A DNA stretch of 64,000 nucleotides from Macquaria australasica (taxonomy: Eukaryota; Chordata; Actinopteri; Centrarchiformes; Percichthyidae): the NCBI GenBank assembly GCA_005408345.1, contig SEMN01000316.1, positions 372,001-436,000 of the forward strand, in the 5' to 3' direction. Numbering within the stretch: the first letter of the stretch is position 1; each line of letters starts with the position of its first letter. The notes under the pieces are model-generated. The model was not told the origin of the DNA. It made no database searches and worked only from the letters and a program-made list of their open reading frames with translations. Of this stretch, positions 25,031 through 34,969 are shown one piece after another. The position numbers and the translations under genes were made by a program.

Positions 25031-26570
25031 AAGGCATTTGATTATTGTCGTATTTTTATGTAATGACAATCGATAAGTGAGTCACTTGGTATCTTCTATT
25101 AAGAATGGTAGTAGTTTGGCTGTTTGTGAAAACAGAAAGAAAGACATTTATTGAATGAATTTTACATGATGAAGGTCTGGGGACTGACAACTTAAAAAGG
25201 TGAGTTCATGGGATCTACAGTGTGCAGGATTTTTTTGGTTCTTTCACAGTCAGAGTTTATGGTACGACATCTTTCTATAAGACTTTCTGTAGTGCAAGAA
25301 CTTTGTATTGTGTATTTTCACTAGATGTCAACTACATTTTCAAGCAGTAAGGTGTACTAATATATTTATATTTGTAACTACAATAAGGCTTACAGATATT
25401 TGGTTATTGTATTGGTTATACAGAAGTGAATACATTTCTTTCATTTCTTTGTATTCTCATTAGAATTGTCACATTGTATTAATTTAGTGTTTTTTATTCA
25501 ACAGGAAGGTGACTTTTGAAAAAGCCGAATGTTGCGAATGTGATGAACTTTACATTAAAAAGAATATTAATATTTCTCTCACTTCCTCCTGTGTTGAACC
25601 CAGGCAGATATAAAGGTTTCTATTAATATCCAGCTATCAGAATGTTGGGCCTAATGAACACAATGCACATCACTTTATTTTAAATAAAATGCATTTTTAT
25701 TAACATTATGATCAGTGGTGTTTCTGCAAGTTGACTTTATGACAGATACAGATAGGATAATATTTTCAAAGTAATTTAGACTAAGCTTGTTCTTTGCAAC
25801 GCTGCATTGAGCAACTTGGTGGCCATCAACTAAACATACAGTACCTAACCACAAAGAATATTAATTTGATACCATATTTAATAGGACAAAATGTTTTCTA
25901 AATAGAAATCTTGCCTAATAAAAGTCTCTGTTGAGGTTCATTTTGCTGGTTAGCTTTCAAATACAGGCTTAGTTCTAGGTCTGTGTTAGTACATATGTAA
26001 AGTCGCCTCCATGGATCATAAACCTCCCCTGTCGTTGTATATGTCATTGTGTGCAGAGGGAGACGAGAGAGCAATGAGTCACAAAAGAAAGCAAAGTAAA
26101 AGTGAGGACATGCAAAAGAGGAAGAGAAACATGAGGAATTAGCATTCTAATGAGCTTCTCAGCATCAATCCAGTGGTGTAATGACAATATTATCTCCCCT
26201 TGCAGCTGCTGCCTGCCCCATTAATTCAGGTGAGGAATAAACCTGATGGAGAAAGAGGAAGTAGAGAGATGAAAGGAGAGATTAGAGTTTCGCTATTGAA
26301 AAAGGAGACATGAAAAAGGAGACTGTCAGCATGTGGTTTTACAATTTCAAAGCTGTAACCCCCCCAGGCAGAAAATGCACCTCTTATAGGGAAACCAAAC
26401 ATTAAATCTTAACTTGTATTACCTGAAAGGAGGACAGAGAATAAAAGCAAAGGGAAATGGAACTACACATTTACCAGCCAGTTTGGTTTATTGAAGCTGA
26501 GGACAATGAGCCACAACGTATGTAATTGAACAGATTCTAAGTAAAAGAAATTACGTTTTGAAAGTGCTGC
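25031..26570. other. intergenic between convergent vangl1 and casq2
   Basis: AT-rich with no open frame of note. A TAATGAG, TGACAATATTATCTCC and CCATTAATTCAGGTGAGG cluster at about 26125-26240 is unique-looking and could be a conserved non-coding element. Confidence 0.5.
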
Positions 26571-26572
26571 TT

Positions 26573-26909
26573 AGTGGTGGAAGAAGTACTCAGATCCTTT
26601 ACCCAAGTGAAATTTCCAATGCGACAATGTAAAGATATTCTATTACAAGAAAAAGTCCCGCATTCAACATTTGACTTGAGTGAAAGTAAAGAAGTATTAT
26701 CCGCAAAATGTACTTAAAGTATAAAAGTAAAACTCGTTCAGTAAATAAATGTAGTGGAGTAAAGATATAATAGATTTAATAGAAATAGATTTCCCTCTGA
26801 AATGTAGTAGAATATAATACAATGGAAATACTCAAATAGAGTACAAGTACCTCAAAATTATTCTTAAGTGCAGTATTAGAGTAAATATACTTACTGACTT
26901 TCCACTATT
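26573..26909. mobile_element. hAT-like non-autonomous element (AGTGGTGGAAGAAGTA family)
   Basis: Left end AGTGGTGGAAGAAGTACTCA and right end ACTTACTGACTTTCCACTAT are inverted termini. The interior holds AGTAAAAGT-type motifs and ATTCTATTACAAG. This is a very common percomorph element. Related copies lie at 45381-46245 and 61652-62048. Confidence 0.75.
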
Positions 26910-27072
26910 ATTGCTGCTTTTTTATTCAAGTTTTAGTCTATTTGCTGTTCCACAGTTGGAGGAAGTAAGTAGTGTTTCTCTTGAAGACTGAGTTTTTCAC
27001 AATGTACTGGTTTAAAAGAAAATTAATTTCATGACAGTGATAGTTCCAATTGATAGTTCTTTATTATTAACA

Positions 27073-27075
<3 letters not shown>

Positions 27076-27113
<38 letters not shown>
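27076..27113. repeat. (AT)n microsatellite
   Basis: Pure AT run in the predicted downstream region of casq2. Confidence 0.95.
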
Positions 27114-27117
<4 letters not shown>

Positions 27118-27186
27118 GAATGTCATGTGTGATGTGAGGCAAATGTCTGGTCCAGACATATATATCATATCATATGTATATATATC

Positions 27187-27206
27187 TTTTATTTTATTTT
27201 ATTTCC
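27187..27206 (-). other. casq2: possible casq2 polyadenylation region
   Basis: TTTATTTTATTTTATTT on the + strand gives overlapping AATAAA hexamers on the - strand, about 220 bp past the casq2 stop. Other hexamers (near 27059) are possible. Confidence 0.3.
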
Positions 27207-27424
27207 CAAAACCCATGCCAGGCCTATTTACATTGTCAAAAAATGACATTTTTGGATATTAAATAGACTCATTATTATTAGCGGGCACATATTCAGTACA
27301 AATGTGGAATTCATTCTTAGTGAAAAGTTTTTTTACTGTACAGTAGTTTGTCTAAAATCCATGTTAAACTTGGCCTGAAGAATAAAAACTGAAGAGTCAA
27401 CATTTACTATTCTCAGGCAATGGA

Positions 27425-27688
27425 TTACTCATCATCATCATCATCATCATCCTCCTCCTCCTCCTCCTCTTCGTCATCATTGTCACCATCCTCCTCCTCA
27501 TCATTATCTTCATCATCATCATCGTCGTCGTCGTCGTCGTCATCGTCATCATCGTCGTCATCATTATCATCATCATCATCATCCTCAGTGTTCACTTTGC
27601 CAGAGAGCACATCCTCGATCCAGTCCTCCAGCTCCTGGGCAGTGGGCAGGTCCTCCTCATCGTCCATCTCCATCCACACGCTGTCGGC
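27425..27688 (-). CDS. casq2: casq2 exon 11 (acidic Ca2+-binding tail)
   Basis: Begins ADSVWMEMDDEEDLPTAQEL and EDWIEDVLSGKVNTE, then about 50 residues of nearly pure Asp and Glu with a few Asn and one Gly, ending DDDE and TAA. The tail is encoded by imperfect GAT/GAC/GAG triplet runs and is clearly longer than in human. Confidence 0.95.
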   Translation of the reverse strand, partial: ADSVWMEMDDEEDLPTAQELEDWIEDVLSGKVNTEDDDDDDNDDDDDDDDDDDDDDDDDEDNDEEEDGDNDDEEEEEEEDDDDDDDE

Positions 27689-30600
27689 CTGCTCACAAAC
27701 ACACGCACACGCACACACACAGGTGAAATAATGTCAGGAGAAACTCAAGAGAAACATTCATGTCACGTCAAACAGGTTGTCAGGGACTTACATCTGTAAC
27801 ATTGACAACTCCAATCTGTGGTCTGAACAGGTCCACCTTGAAGGTCTTCTCCCAGTAGGGGATCAGCTGAAGAGAAAAAAAGATCACATTAAACCTGCAG
27901 CTTATGAGTTAAATATCTATCCACATGTTTCCTTTTCTTTTCTGATGTTTTGCTACATTTCTTGTGTCTCTCTGAGCCTGGAGGTGTCATGGCTCACCAG
28001 GGGAAAGTCATCAGGGTCAATCCAGATGATGCTGAGGTCAGGTAGGTGGGTGTTGTCTCTGGCCACCTCCTTCAGGATCTCCAAGAACTCATAACCATCT
28101 GCAAGCAATTTAACACATCAACTGATACAAAACTCTGCCGCCTAAGTATTGACTAGGACCAGAAGGAGAGAACACAGTATAACCGATTTAAAGATATAGT
28201 TTGACATTTTGGGAAAAATGCTTATTCCTTACTGAAAGTTAGACGATAAGATTGATAGCGAGAATGGTATCGACCTTCTCATCTTACTCTTAGCAAGAAA
28301 GTTAAAAAGCATATTTCCCAAAATTTGGAACTATTGCAATAAAGTCTTTACACTGGTTGCCTGTCAGTTTTTGTATTGATTTTTAAATTATTTTATATAT
28401 TTTTTATTCTATTAGGATGTTTATGGCCATTATTATTATATTTTTAACATTACATTATAATTTTCTTGTTTGTAAGTGTTTTTATTGCTTTTTATCCATT
28501 TTATTTTCTATTGTCTTTTATCTGGTTTATTGGTTTTATTATTTTTGTCATTTCTGTTTTACGTTTGGCATTATCTTCCAATTATCTTACTGTTATTTGT
28601 ATGTGTCTTAGCTCGTCAGTCACTAACCTGAATGAAAGGTACTATACAAATAAAGTTTAATTGATTAATTGATTGAGTTACTGAGCCAAATATGTTCTAC
28701 AGTCTCCTGTTTATCCCTTCCAATAACAAACAGTGGTACAACATATGACATGTTCTTACCGGGGTCCTCCTCCTCTGCAAAAGCCACAATGTGGATGCCC
28801 TCAATATCATCCTCCTGAGAAGAACAAGACAAATATAAATGTCGGGTTACTGTAAGTGTCAGGGGAAACTACATTTAAAGTTGTTAATGTTGCCTGCAGC
28901 CAGACAATCATCACTCACCCAGGTCTCAAACATATCTTCTGCACGCAGCTTTCTCAGCGTTGGTCTGATGGCACGGAAAACACATTGAATGTTACATTAT
29001 GTGTATGTACAACAGTTTATCTTTTTTTTAAAAGTCACAAAGAAGTTGGTTAAATGTTGGTGTATTTAGTTCAACGTTTGTTTACCGTCTGTGTTCAGTT
29101 ATGAATTCCACCAGATCCTCCTCAGAGTGAGGCTTGCCAGGGATGGTGACTGGCTCCTCCATGAAGGGCTCATAGAAATCCACCTCGTTCAACTTCAGAG
29201 TCAGTTCCTTGGCCACCTGAAGCAACAAAGACAAATCACTCAAGAGTAATGATGTGTCTGTTTATCTGTTTATCTGTTTGTTTGTTTGTTTGTTTGTTAC
29301 TTACAGATTTCTCAAATGTGGCAAAGAACTTAATGTAGGGCTGGAACTGCTCTGCAGCTTCTTTAAATGCTTCGTAGTCTGCGGATAAAAGAGAACAGGG
29401 AGAGATAAGGAGATTATATTATGTTGTAAGCAGCAGGGTTTTATTGCACTCTTGTTTTCCTGATCCCACATCTCTTTGTGCTTTCTCTGGCTGTTGTATA
29501 CATGACATTTGCACATCAGGGAGCGGAAATAGCTGAACTTTGACCTCCACTTAATACTCCCACAGTTGGTCAGATGGGATGTAGCTGCAGCTCAAGTAAA
29601 CTACTCTAGGCTCGGCTCTTCCGCAGCATGTGAGATGGGAGGCAGTGGCAGCTGTGTGTGCAACAGTGGTAAAAATGGATCTGTAAATCCATGGAGATGA
29701 GGGGGTTAAAATGCACTCATGTTATAATGAAGGGCATGAGCCACAGAAAGCCCAGCGCAGACCCAGCTAACAAGGCACTGAGCTGTGTTCAGACAACAAA
29801 AAACTTACATTTTAGAAACATATTCATGCCTTGAGCGTCACACACTCACGCTCAGAGTCCTCGGTCTTGAAGTAACCAATGACGCGGATGTCTTCCTCCA
29901 TCCTATCAAAGGCTCTCAGCTCCAGAGCATTTCCTATCACCTCCACCGGCTCCTCCAACAGCTAGAGACAGGCAGAAAGAGGGGAGAGAAGTGGGGGAAG
30001 TTTGTGACTTCGGCGACACTGTTGTTGATTAGTGCTAGCAGCTGGGAATCTGCCCTTAAACTACTCTACTCACATCCAACAAGAACTCCACCAGGGTGTT
30101 AGCAGAGAGCAAGCCGTCAAACTCGATCACCCGGCCAGCCTTAAAAACATACACACTGCCTTCCTCCTCCAGGCCTGTGATTGAGGGAAATCACATATCA
30201 GTACATACATCCCAAAGTTATATGACCCTTGACTAAATCTGTGATTAAGGACAGTCATCTTTCAGGACTTGCAAGTATCAAGTCTCAGATAAAGGGGGCT
30301 AAATAAGGGTTATGCTGTATACATATACTCACCCAGTTTCTTTGCCACCTTTGCATCTTTGTGGGAGTCGACCATTCCAAACCCAATATCCTTCTCTTCC
30401 AAAACCTGAGCTGCAAGCTGCAGAAAAAGACAAAGATCATGAAGGAATAAATGGTAAGAACAGTTCTGAAAACATAAGATGTAAAGAAACAAGACATAAA
30501 GAAAACAATTCATTTTGGATTCCGAGCACTGAAAAATCCCAGTTCAGTTAAAATCTTCATTGAGGATGCTTTTGTGGGAAAAAAAAAAATGAACGGGAGC

Positions 30601-32472
30601 TTGACCTCAGTGTCAGGTAAGGTCTTAAGAAAGAAAAATTAATACCAAAGTTGGCAATATGACAGAAGTGCTCAAGCTGCCCAGGGGCCATGGAGACACA
30701 CTTACATAATCACCCAGACTGCCTTGTTCTAAATATAACCAAAGCAAGAGTATATGTAATTGTTCTGGCAATTGGTCTGTGAAGTACAGTAGGTGAGCTA
30801 AGTAAGACTCTGTGCTGCCAGAAATGATCCTTACGCAAATGGGACAAGCTTGTTTACACTATGATTAATGTGCTGTCTTCAAGCTCTGGATGCATGAAGT
30901 TAAAGCGCTGCACAGCAATGGTTTTTACCAGTGGGCCCCAGTTTTGTTTGTATCGTGTACGAGGACGATCATGCATATGTGGCATCAGTTTATCGCTATT
31001 CCACTGATACAGTTGGTGGCAGTAACGCGCCAACAAACGTAGCAATGCACCAGCAATGGCAGTGAAGAAGAAAAATGCTCTCAAGCAAACATGAATGTTA
31101 ACAATGCATGATTTAAATCATATCTTTTTATGCGTTCTCAAGAAAATTCCACAGTGCACCTTTAAGTTTCTTTCCACCAATGAACAAAGAGAAATACAAC
31201 AGATCTCAAAGAGGTTGTAAGACGGCAAAACCATCTGCAGGTTGTAGATATTTGGGACAAATTAGCAAATGTGTTAACTACTATATCTGCTCACTTCACA
31301 CTGGCATATAGTAGACAGTGATCAGTTTTAACAAGTTCATCTTTGTTCATGGTTTCTGTACTCGAGTGCCTGACTCTGTAGTAATATGGCGCACCTGTGC
31401 TGTGTAAAATAAGGGAAGCTAATATCAGGACTGCATGACTGGGCTCAGATTACCTTCAACAGATCAGAGAGCAGCTCACCCTCAGCCATGTGTAACATGA
31501 GACAGGGCACAGTGCACACTGTTTCCTACTGTATGAGATTCAAACAGAGAGATTTAATCTATGAATTAAATGTGGATCTATCTAGCTGCTTAGCTGAGCC
31601 TAAATACAAAATACCTTCAAGCTGTCTTACCTTTGCTTTGACCACCAAAGTCAAATACAATAGAGGAGAAGGTAAGTTTTGTCCTTCACATGTATTGCTC
31701 AAAAACACAATCCACATGAGCTCTTGGCCTATTTCTGCCAGCAGAGGAGAGCCACAGGGAGGATTAGCCTGATATATTTCTAAGGGATAGAAGCACACAT
31801 TGAATTAAGCTGATAGAGATAACCTTAAGTGACAGCACTGCATCTCACTAGACTACTGTGCACTCAGAGTACATACAGATACACATTGACCTTGACTAAA
31901 CTCACACATACAGACATTAAAATGGAGAGATCTGGAGTTTTATTTCTCGCCAGTTGGCTCTCTGATTATTGGAGCACTAATGTGCAGTTGTTGTGCTCTA
32001 AATCTTTTATATGAGTCTGGTTAATTGGACTGTTAGTGTCCTCTTTCTCATACCACTGCCACCAAACCAAACCTTGTCCTTTCCTTTATCTTTTTTTCCT
32101 TCAATGACACCTTTCTTTTCCTTAACATTTTTAATTTCATCCATGCTCTTCTCCCTCTGTCCTGTTCTTTTATTTTGGCCCTGCACCTCTTCTCTACCTG
32201 CTTCCTGCTTTGTTTTCCTCTTCTTAATACTTTACCTCCAGTACCAACTCAGTCATCTGGTGCTGTTTTTGCAGCTCCTTGCTGTCTGGTATGGGCCCGT
32301 GGTAGAACAGGCACAGCATGTTGTGCTTCTTCAAGGCTTTCTTGTAGTTCTTGTCATTGATATCTAGGACGCGGTCTTTCCCGTCATACTGTGGGAACTC
32401 CAGGCCCTTCTCGGCCGGGGCCAGAGGCATGAGGCTCAGGCAAGGGAGCAGGAACAACCACAGGGAGAGCAT
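27425..32472 (-). CDS. casq2: calsequestrin-2 (cardiac-type), spliced
   Basis: Exons on the - strand, 5' to 3': 32472-32236, 30417-30333, 30174-30074, 29961-29850, 29378-29305, 29216-29086, 28964-28919, 28814-28760, 28098-27998, 27866-27792, 27688-27425. All junctions are GT-AG and all phases agree, giving 426 residues (human CASQ2 is 399). Calsequestrin is the high-capacity calcium buffer of the junctional sarcoplasmic reticulum lumen and modulates the ryanodine receptor. Visible parts are a signal peptide (about residues 1-20, LWLFLLPCLSL), mature start EKGLEFPQYDGKDRV, three thioredoxin-like folds, an NVT sequon, and an exceptionally long Asp/Glu tail. DLFRPQIGVV, LPTAQELEDWIEDVLSGK and KKHNMLCLFYH are CASQ2-like rather than CASQ1-like. 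The adjacency to convergent vangl1 matches human 1p13. The gene is intact. Confidence 0.96.
27792..27866 (-). CDS. casq2: casq2 exon 10
   Basis: Encodes LIPYWEKTFKVDLFRPQIGV and VNVTD, including the NVT N-glycosylation sequon. Acceptor TCTTCAG, donor GATGTAAGT. Confidence 0.95.
27998..28098 (-). CDS. casq2: casq2 exon 9
   Basis: Encodes GYEFLEILKEVARDNT and LPDLSIIWIDPDDFPL. The Asp of WIDPDD corresponds to the human CPVT position D307 and is conserved. Confidence 0.95.
28193..28337. mobile_element. short derivative of the palindromic MITE, in casq2 intron
   Basis: Left AGTTTGACATTTTGGGAAAA and right CATATTTCCCAAAATTTGGA are inverted edges matching the outer arms of the 11703-12343 element, with GTTAGACGATAAGATTGATA and GGTATCGACCTTCTCATC facing each other. 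It lies in the intron between casq2 exons 8 and 9. Confidence 0.75.
28341..28676 (+). mobile_element. degenerate LINE (L2-like) 3' fragment
   Basis: One frame begins SLHWLPVSFCIDF, resembling the reverse-transcriptase C-terminal phrase of fish L2-type LINEs. The segment ends AGGTACTATACAAATAAAGT followed by short TTGATTAA repeats, a typical LINE tail. It directly abuts the MITE copy at 28193. Confidence 0.55.
28760..28814 (-). CDS. casq2: casq2 exon 8 (55 bp)
   Basis: Encodes EDDIEGIHIVAFAEEEDP. Ends in phase 1 at donor GGTAAGA. Confidence 0.95.
28919..28964 (-). CDS. casq2: casq2 exon 7 (46 bp)
   Basis: Encodes PTLRKLRAEDMFETW, matching calsequestrin at the junction of the second and third thioredoxin-like folds. 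Acceptor CCATCAG, donor TGGGTGAGT. Confidence 0.95.
29086..29216 (-). CDS. casq2: casq2 exon 6
   Basis: Encodes VAKELTLKLNEVDFYEPF and MEEPVTIPGKP, then EEDLVEFITEHRR. Ends in phase 2. Confidence 0.95.
29305..29378 (-). CDS. casq2: casq2 exon 5
   Basis: Encodes YEAFKEAAEQFQPYIKFF and ATFEKS. Donor TCTGTAAGT, next to a TTTG tetranucleotide run in the intron. Confidence 0.95.
29850..29961 (-). CDS. casq2: casq2 exon 4
   Basis: Encodes LLEEPVEVIGNALELRAF and EDIRVIGYFKTEDSE. Acceptor TCTCTAG, donor GCGTGAGTG. Confidence 0.95.
30074..30174 (-). CDS. casq2: casq2 exon 3
   Basis: Encodes LEEEGSVYVFKAGRVIEF and DGLLSANTLVEFLLD, the end of the first thioredoxin-like fold. Donor GATGTGAGT. Confidence 0.95.
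30333..30417 (-). CDS. casq2: casq2 exon 2
   Basis: Encodes LAAQVLEEKDIGFGMVDS and HKDAKVAKKLG. Acceptor TTCTGCAG and donor GGTGAGTAT. Ends in phase 1. Confidence 0.95.
30418..32235. other. casq2 intron 1
   Basis: 1.8 kb intron. A segment at about 30950-31170 (GTTGGTGGCAGTAACGCGCC through TTCCACAGTGCACCTTTAAG) looks like a dispersed fish repeat. No other feature is supported. Confidence 0.45.
32236..32472 (-). CDS. casq2: casq2 exon 1 (signal peptide, mature N-terminus)
   Basis: Starts with MLSLWLFLLPCLSLMPLAPA, a classical signal peptide, then EKGLEFPQYDGKDRV. Donor is GAG then GTAAAG. Human CASQ2 has the same boundary before the AAQVLE segment. Confidence 0.95.
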
Positions 32473-32900
32473 GGTCCGGAGCTACCACACACCCCCAAAA
32501 GTCAGAGTTTGGATGTAGTTTCACAGTATAAAACTGCACAACCGAAAAGGTCACCTAATCCCTGTGAAAGGGTAGGGAAATGTAGGAAATACTACAGAAA
32601 GTTTTAGAGGTAAACGTTCGTCCGTCAGTGGCAGTTCTCAAGCATCCCAAGCTGTGCAGAGAAATCCAACTTCTACAAGCATCTTCAGGACCCAGCAACT
32701 CTTTTTCCCCACTGTAATCACTCCTTCACCCCTCTTTTCTGCAGACACAAAGGCGAAAGAGTGCTGTCGGGCCTGTGAGGTACTGGGGGGGGGTGGATAC
32801 CATACATAGCAGCACTCCCCTCCTCTCTCCTCTCCCCCTACCCGTGCAAGACAGGCCCATTTTTAGGAGGCCAGTTGTTTGAACGCTAAAAATAAAGCTG
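32473..32900 (-). promoter_or_regulatory. casq2: casq2 promoter and 5' UTR region with MEF2 site
   Basis: Upstream of the casq2 ATG on the - strand. A perfect MEF2 consensus CTAAAAATAA sits at 32886-32895 and a CArG/MEF2-like CCTAAAAATGG (reverse strand) at 32857-32867. Mammalian CASQ2 promoters are known to use MEF2 and SRF, so this fits cardiac-type control. The start of transcription is not resolved. Confidence 0.45.
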
Positions 32901-33179
32901 CAAGTGAGAAAGAGCGATAGAACGGGGGGGTTTAATAGTGAGTACAGTTCTTGCTCCCTGTGATGTCTCTTTGAGGGAGTCAGCAGTGTGGGAGGAGGGA
33001 GCCCCAGAGATTTGGGGGTTCAGTTATTTTGAGGTGTTTAAGTCTGTGAGGACCAAAAACAGTGGATGTGTGGTTTGGTGCTAGAATAGAAAATGGCAGT
33101 GTATTTTAAATGACAGCTCATGAGGCAGTCTGCCAACAGGTATGCAAAGGGCAAATCAGATCATCTGTGTGTCAAAGTA

Positions 33180-33595
33180 GGCCGTTATGCAGCAGGGGGA
33201 AGAACCCAGATGCAGACAGTTGAGGCAGCTCAAAAGGTTTTATCAAATAACAAAAAACGCTTACATGCAGATCCATGGAACAGAAACAAAAGGCAAAACA
33301 CTGCAGGAAATACAGACACCAGGACCTCTAGGAACCAGGGAAACCAACACACAGGAAGTGACAACCAACAACAAACAAAGGGAGAGGACCGGTATATATA
33401 GAGAAACTGCTAACGAAAGAAACAGAAACAGGTGAGTAATGAGGCACAGGTGAAAACAATCAAAACTGGCAGGAAAAGAACAACGACAGGAAAGTAAGAA
33501 GCACACAAGAAAACAAGAACCGAGAATACAAAATAAAACAGGAAATAACAGCAACAACACACACAGTCCTTGGGATCATGACACTGTGTATAGTG
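33180..33595. repeat. A-rich dispersed repeat ending GATCATGACAC
   Basis: Contains GAACCCAGATGCAGACAG, long A-rich stretches (AACAAACAAAGGGAGAGG), GGCACAGGTGAAAACAATC and CTTGGGATCATGACAC. This resembles a dispersed fish retroposon-type unit. It occupies much of the casq2-kcne2 interval. The family is not named with confidence. Confidence 0.5.
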
Positions 33596-34154
33596 GTGGT
33601 TGTGGCTGCAGATGTGGTCTTGTGAGTTTTGCATGTGCAATGTGCTATCTGACTTTGTACTGAGTATATTCTCATAACATTTGGGTATGGTTTGCCTTTG
33701 CTACTAAAAATAAATTGTCAGATCTGAATGTGCCTTCTTGGTTTCTCAACAATCTTCCTCTTAAACTGTATATTTAATCTTCACACACACTATTATTATG
33801 CTATTGACAAAGCAGCAGCAGCTGCAACCCTATTTTCACCTCCCTCTTATGTCTTCTTCATCTCCACTCTCAAGTACAATAGTTTTCTAGCTGCATTTGA
33901 AGGAGCCTATTCTGCCCTCTGCAGGTAGAAACCATGATGACCTGCTAAATCATGAGAGTTACAGTAATACCATTCCTAAAAGTTTAAGATCCTTATACAG
34001 TGATTCCCAACCAGAGGTACTTGTATCCCAGCGTGCATTTTCTGCAGTTGCCAGGGGATATGTGGAAAAAATATGAAGTAGCTCACCTTTTTGGTGTGAG
34101 GCTGATCTTTAGCATAGTTATTGTCAATAGCCCTTTTTCTCAGCACACATTGAC

Positions 34155-34320
34155 TTGACATAGGAAAAGCCAGTGTCACTAATAACATTAATGATGGCTC
34201 TGTTCTATTCAGGTGTCCCAGCTGTGAGCCATGATAGTGTGACAGTAGGCCAGCATGCACAATACCAGGACCCTGAAACTGAAGCAGCTAAATGGAATAC
34301 AGCCATTTTAAATTGTATTA
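34155..34320. repeat. unnamed interspersed repeat, copy B
   Basis: Shares GGCTCTGTTCTATTCAGGTG, CCAGCATGCACAATACCAGG and CCTGAAACTGAAGCAGCTAA with the copy at 14270-14475. Lies between casq2 and kcne2. Confidence 0.65.
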
Positions 34321-34522
34321 TTTCAGGATCACTATGCTTTGCATGAATATACAATTGTAACAACATTCATGTTTATATAATCAACAGTGTTCAATAACAT
34401 CCTGTGTTACATAAAAAAAAGGTTGGAACCCCCTGTCCTAATGCATCATTGATGTTAATGGATTAAAGCTCTAGAGATCTAAAAAACCAAACCACAAGTT
34501 AGATACACAATATTGATAAGAC

Positions 34523-34528
34523 TTTATT
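34523..34528 (-). terminator. kcne2: kcne2 polyadenylation signal
   Basis: TTTATT on the + strand reads AATAAA on the - strand, about 110 bp past the kcne2 stop. Confidence 0.4.
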
Positions 34529-34636
34529 ATTCTGATTACAAATTTGACCAGCATGATAAAGGAAAATCTGTTGTAGTTACGCTGCTGTTGCTGTTGATAA
34601 TGATGATTTACTGTGAGTTAGGTGTCTATGCTTGCA

Positions 34637-34969
34637 TTATCTAGCTGAAAAGTTAGTGATGACGTCATTCTGTTGTATCTGAGCAGTCCAGTCCTCCTTG
34701 ATGTATTGATGGTAGGGATCATTAGAGTGCTCTCTCCTCTTGGATTTGACTGTGCTCACCAGGATGGCCACAACAATGAAGGCAAACATGCCAATCATCA
34801 CCGCCAGATACCAGATGACGTTTCTGAAGTTCTCCTCAGCCAGGGTCTTGTCCAAAGCGTTGGCTGCAGTTGTCACGTTACGCCTCCAGTTGTCCAGGTA
34901 ATGACCCAAAGCACTGGTCAGGGACTCCTCCAGGTTAAGGGTCAGGTTGGACCAATCAGATGCACTCAT
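34637..34969 (-). CDS. kcne2: KCNE2 potassium-channel beta subunit (MiRP1)
   Basis: Single coding exon of 110 residues (human KCNE2 is 123). KCNE2 is a single-pass type I membrane protein that modulates KCNQ1, hERG and other voltage-gated potassium channels in heart, stomach and choroid plexus. Seen here: N-glycosylation sequons NLT at residue 8 and NVT at residue 31, the DNWRRN motif, a transmembrane segment at about residues 51-73 (YLAVMIGMFAFIVVAILVST), and the family signature VKSKRREHSNDPYHQYI, which is essentially identical to human. The C-terminal tail beyond EDW is shorter and divergent. A splice acceptor (CCAACTAG) ends exactly before the ATG, so a non-coding 5' exon lies upstream, not located. 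Same order and strand relative to slc5a3 as in human 21q22. Confidence 0.95.
   Translation of the reverse strand: MSASDWSNLTLNLEESLTSALGHYLDNWRRNVTTAANALDKTLAEENFRNVIWYLAVMIGMFAFIVVAILVSTVKSKRREHSNDPYHQYIKEDWTAQIQQNDVITNFSAR

Noticed and set aside
27420..27731. Poly-Ser frame of 103 residues on the + strand and a Met/Thr-rich frame on the - strand
   Set aside because: They are shadows of the casq2 acidic-tail repeat. The correct frame is fixed by the upstream exons and phases.
27425..32472. casq1 rather than casq2
   Set aside because: The exon 1 and exon 10-11 residues (LCLFYH, DLFRPQIG, LSGKVNTE) and the vangl1 neighbour fit casq2. CASQ1 pairs with VANGL2 in human.
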